Source: Parvibaculum sp046297875
GTDB lineage: Bacteria; Pseudomonadota; Alphaproteobacteria; Parvibaculales; Parvibaculaceae
DNA: 64,000 nucleotides
Direction of reading: 5' to 3'
NCBI RefSeq assembly: GCF_046297875.1
Contig: NZ_JBKBHD010000002.1
Span: 1 to 64,000, forward strand
Under the pieces are notes generated by a model, which had not been told where the DNA came from, did no database searches, and saw nothing but the letters and a program-made list of their open reading frames with translations. Numbering within the stretch: position 1 is the stretch's first letter; each line of letters opens with the position of its first letter. The translations under genes and the position numbers were made by a program. Positions 62,475-64,000 of this stretch are shown piece by piece.

Positions 62475-63125
62475 ATGAGGACCTTCAGTTCGTTCGAATG
62501 GGTGCCGGATTTCGCTCGCGGTCACGTGAAGGAGTTCCGCGTACGCTGGGCGCTGGAGGAAGCGGGCCTTCCTTACGAGGAGTTGTGCATCTCGCAGGAC
62601 GACAAGGTCACGCCCGCATATCTGCAGAAGCAGCCTTTCGCGCAGGTGCCCTGCTACGAAGACGGCGAGGTCTCGATGTTCGAGTCCGGTGCGATCCTGC
62701 TCCATCTCGCGGAAAAGTCGGAAGTGCTGATGCCGCGCGATGCACAAGGCCGCGCGCGGACCATGAGCTGGGTCTTCGCGGCGCTGAACTCGGTGGAACC
62801 TGCAGTGTCCGCTGTCACGCATATCGACCTTTTCTTCAAGGATGAGGAATGGGCGAAACTCCGCCGCCCGGGTGCGGTGGAATTTCTCCAACATCGTCTG
62901 CGGCAACTCGCCGGATGGCTTGGCGACCGCGATTGGCTCGAAGACCGCTTCACCGCTGGCGACCTGATGATGACGACGGTGCTCCGCGAAGTGCGGCAAG
63001 AAGATGTACTCGCCCAGTTCCCGACCTTGCGCGCCTATCGCGCGCGCTGCGAGGCGCGCCCCGCCTTCCAGAAGGCGATGCGCGACCACCTCGCGCTTTA
63101 CGCCAATGCCGACGCGGCGGCGTGA
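62475..63125 (+). CDS. glutathione S-transferase family protein under MarR control
   Basis: A 216-aa protein with a thioredoxin-like N-terminal domain (VKEFRVRWALEEAGLPYEE, KQPFAQVPCYEDGE with the cis-Pro, FESGAILLHLAEKS) and a helical C-terminal domain (DRFTAGDLMMTTVL). CAGGAG lies seven bases before the chosen ATG; an ATG two codons earlier is also possible. The gene is monocistronic, with a strong terminator 22 bases past its stop, and its promoter is overlapped by twin palindromes probably bound by the divergent MarR protein. Role: detoxification of an electrophile; ligand unknown. Confidence 0.9.
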   Translation: MRTFSSFEWVPDFARGHVKEFRVRWALEEAGLPYEELCISQDDKVTPAYLQKQPFAQVPCYEDGEVSMFESGAILLHLAEKSEVLMPRDAQGRARTMSWVFAALNSVEPAVSAVTHIDLFFKDEEWAKLRRPGAVEFLQHRLRQLAGWLGDRDWLEDRFTAGDLMMTTVLREVRQEDVLAQFPTLRAYRARCEARPAFQKAMRDHLALYANADAAA

Positions 63126-63147
63126 AGAAATCACTCGACACAAAGAG

Positions 63148-63176
63148 AAAGGCCGGATCTTCCGATCCGGCCTTTT
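63148..63176 (+). terminator. terminator of the glutathione transferase gene
   Basis: AAAGGCCGGATC / GATCCGGCCTTT stem of 12 bp with a TTCC tetraloop and TTTTGCTTTT downstream on the plus strand. It sits between convergent genes and may also act on the minus strand. Confidence 0.9.
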
Positions 63177-63212
63177 GCTTTTCGTCAGAAGGAAAGTCCT
63201 ACATTCCCTTCT

Positions 63213-64000
63213 TTATTTTCCTTTGGGTGCCTGATTGAACGGCAGATCCTTGTCCACGCGGACATCGCCCGGAAGCCCGAGCACGCGCTCGGCGACGATG
63301 TTGCGGAGGATTTCGTCCGTGCCGCCCGCGATGCGGTAGCCGGCCGCGCCGATCCACTGTTCGGTATAGGCGCCGTCGGCCGGCGAGAGCTTGCGGTCGC
63401 GGATGACGCCGCCCATGTCCTGCAGGTCCATGCCGAAGGAGCCGAGATCCTGCATCTTCTTCGCGGCGACGATCTTGGAGATCGACGATTCCGGCCCGGG
63501 CGTCTCACCTTTCGACAGAGCGGTGAGCGTGCGGAAGCGGGTGAACTTCAGTCCCTGCGCCTGCACATACCAGTCGGCAATGCGCTCGCGCACACCGCCA
63601 TGGCGGATCGCCGGTTCGCCCGCGATGGTCACGTCGCGCGCCAGCTCGATGAGATCGTCCGTATCGGCATTGCCCTGAGAGCCGCCAACCGCGAGACGCT
63701 CGTTCATCAGCGTGGTAAGCGCGACCTTCCAGCCGTCGCCGACATTGCCGAGACGCTGGCTGTCCTTCACGCGGAGATTGGTGAAGAAGACTTCGTTGAA
63801 CTCGGCGCCGCCCGACATCTGCTTGATCGGACGCACTTCCACGGCCGGGTCCTTCATGTCGATCCAGAACATGGTGAGGCCCTTGTGCTTGGGCACATTG
63901 GGGTCGGTGCGGACGAGCAGGATGCCGTAGTCGCAGAAATGGGCGCCCGACGTCCAGACCTTCTGGCCGTTGATGACCCATTCGTCGCCATCCTTCTCAG
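63213..64000 (-). CDS. acyl-CoA dehydrogenase, C-terminal part (5' end outside window)
   Basis: The frame is open to the window edge; about 262 codons are present. Visible parts are VINGQKVWTSGAHFCDYG and ILLVRTDPN of the FAD-binding beta domain, then the helical C-terminal domain with KGETPGPESSISKIVAAKKMQDLG and IAGGTDEILRNIVAERVLGLP. The residue at the usual catalytic Glu position is Ala, so it belongs to the FadE-like group that includes the proteins at 40079 and 46632, but it is more distant from them. The stop is 88 bases from the convergent glutathione transferase stop. Confidence 0.9.
   Translation of the reverse strand, partial: EKDGDEWVINGQKVWTSGAHFCDYGILLVRTDPNVPKHKGLTMFWIDMKDPAVEVRPIKQMSGGAEFNEVFFTNLRVKDSQRLGNVGDGWKVALTTLMNERLAVGGSQGNADTDDLIELARDVTIAGEPAIRHGGVRERIADWYVQAQGLKFTRFRTLTALSKGETPGPESSISKIVAAKKMQDLGSFGMDLQDMGGVIRDRKLSPADGAYTEQWIGAAGYRIAGGTDEILRNIVAERVLGLPGDVRVDKDLPFNQAPKGK

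Overview
The window is ordinary, gene-dense chromosome from a GC-rich alphaproteobacterium. Evidence for that lineage: a NodT-class outer-membrane efflux protein, class II DAHP synthase, a TIGR02281-type aspartic protease, DUF1289 and PAS_5 proteins, a GluRS without zinc-site cysteines, and REP-like palindromes of the GTCAT-GCCGG type. The abundance of acyl-CoA dehydrogenases, a Baeyer-Villiger-type monooxygenase, luciferase-like monooxygenases and hydrolases suits a degrader of lipids, hydrocarbons or steroids such as Parvibaculum. The genus is an inference. There is one tRNA gene (Val, CAC). I saw no rRNA, transposase, integrase, phage gene or CRISPR array.

Layout. 1-5.8 kb: the end of an ABC-F ATPase faces a minus-strand block with citramalate synthase and a nadE-gltX pair that overlaps by 4 nt. 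6-14 kb: a MacA-MacB-NodT tripartite exporter operon surrounded by three paralogous zinc-independent medium-chain reductases, two of which share leader boxes. 14-20 kb: central metabolism on the minus strand (gabD, rpiA, gor, class II DAHP synthase) with a REP element between rpiA and gor. 20-30.4 kb: a DUF2817 zinc peptidase, phosphoglycolate phosphatase, tRNA-Val, a TSUP transporter, a GAF remnant, a large patatin-like protein, Hsp20, a lipoprotein hydrolase, and a copper-type TonB receptor paired with a DUF2946-like protein.

30.4-48 kb: an Fe-S uracil-DNA glycosylase, two PAS_5 proteins, a hotdog thioesterase, transporters, and a beta-oxidation-rich stretch (hydroxyacyl-CoA-type SDR, crotonase, four acyl-CoA dehydrogenases, two of which look like the subunits of a heteromeric enzyme), plus a membrane histidine kinase and a PRISE-type reductase. 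48-56.6 kb: cobalamin/siroheme genes (cobT, cobA), phosphomannomutase, an esterase, a second TSUP transporter and dusA. 56.6-64 kb: a luciferase-like monooxygenase, a flavin monooxygenase, OmpW, an MltF-like lytic transglycosylase, a MarR regulator divergent from a glutathione transferase, and the end of a further acyl-CoA dehydrogenase.

No clearly new multi-gene system stands out. The best leads are regulatory: two identical palindromes embedded in the overlapping MarR/GST promoters, shared leader boxes on two reductase paralogs, perfect inverted repeats near the DUF1289 gene, and a hairpin with no obvious parent gene near 36.9 kb. Protein-level leads are a possible PagL-like outer-membrane enzyme, a uracil-DNA glycosylase with an altered active-site motif, and the paired acyl-CoA dehydrogenases.
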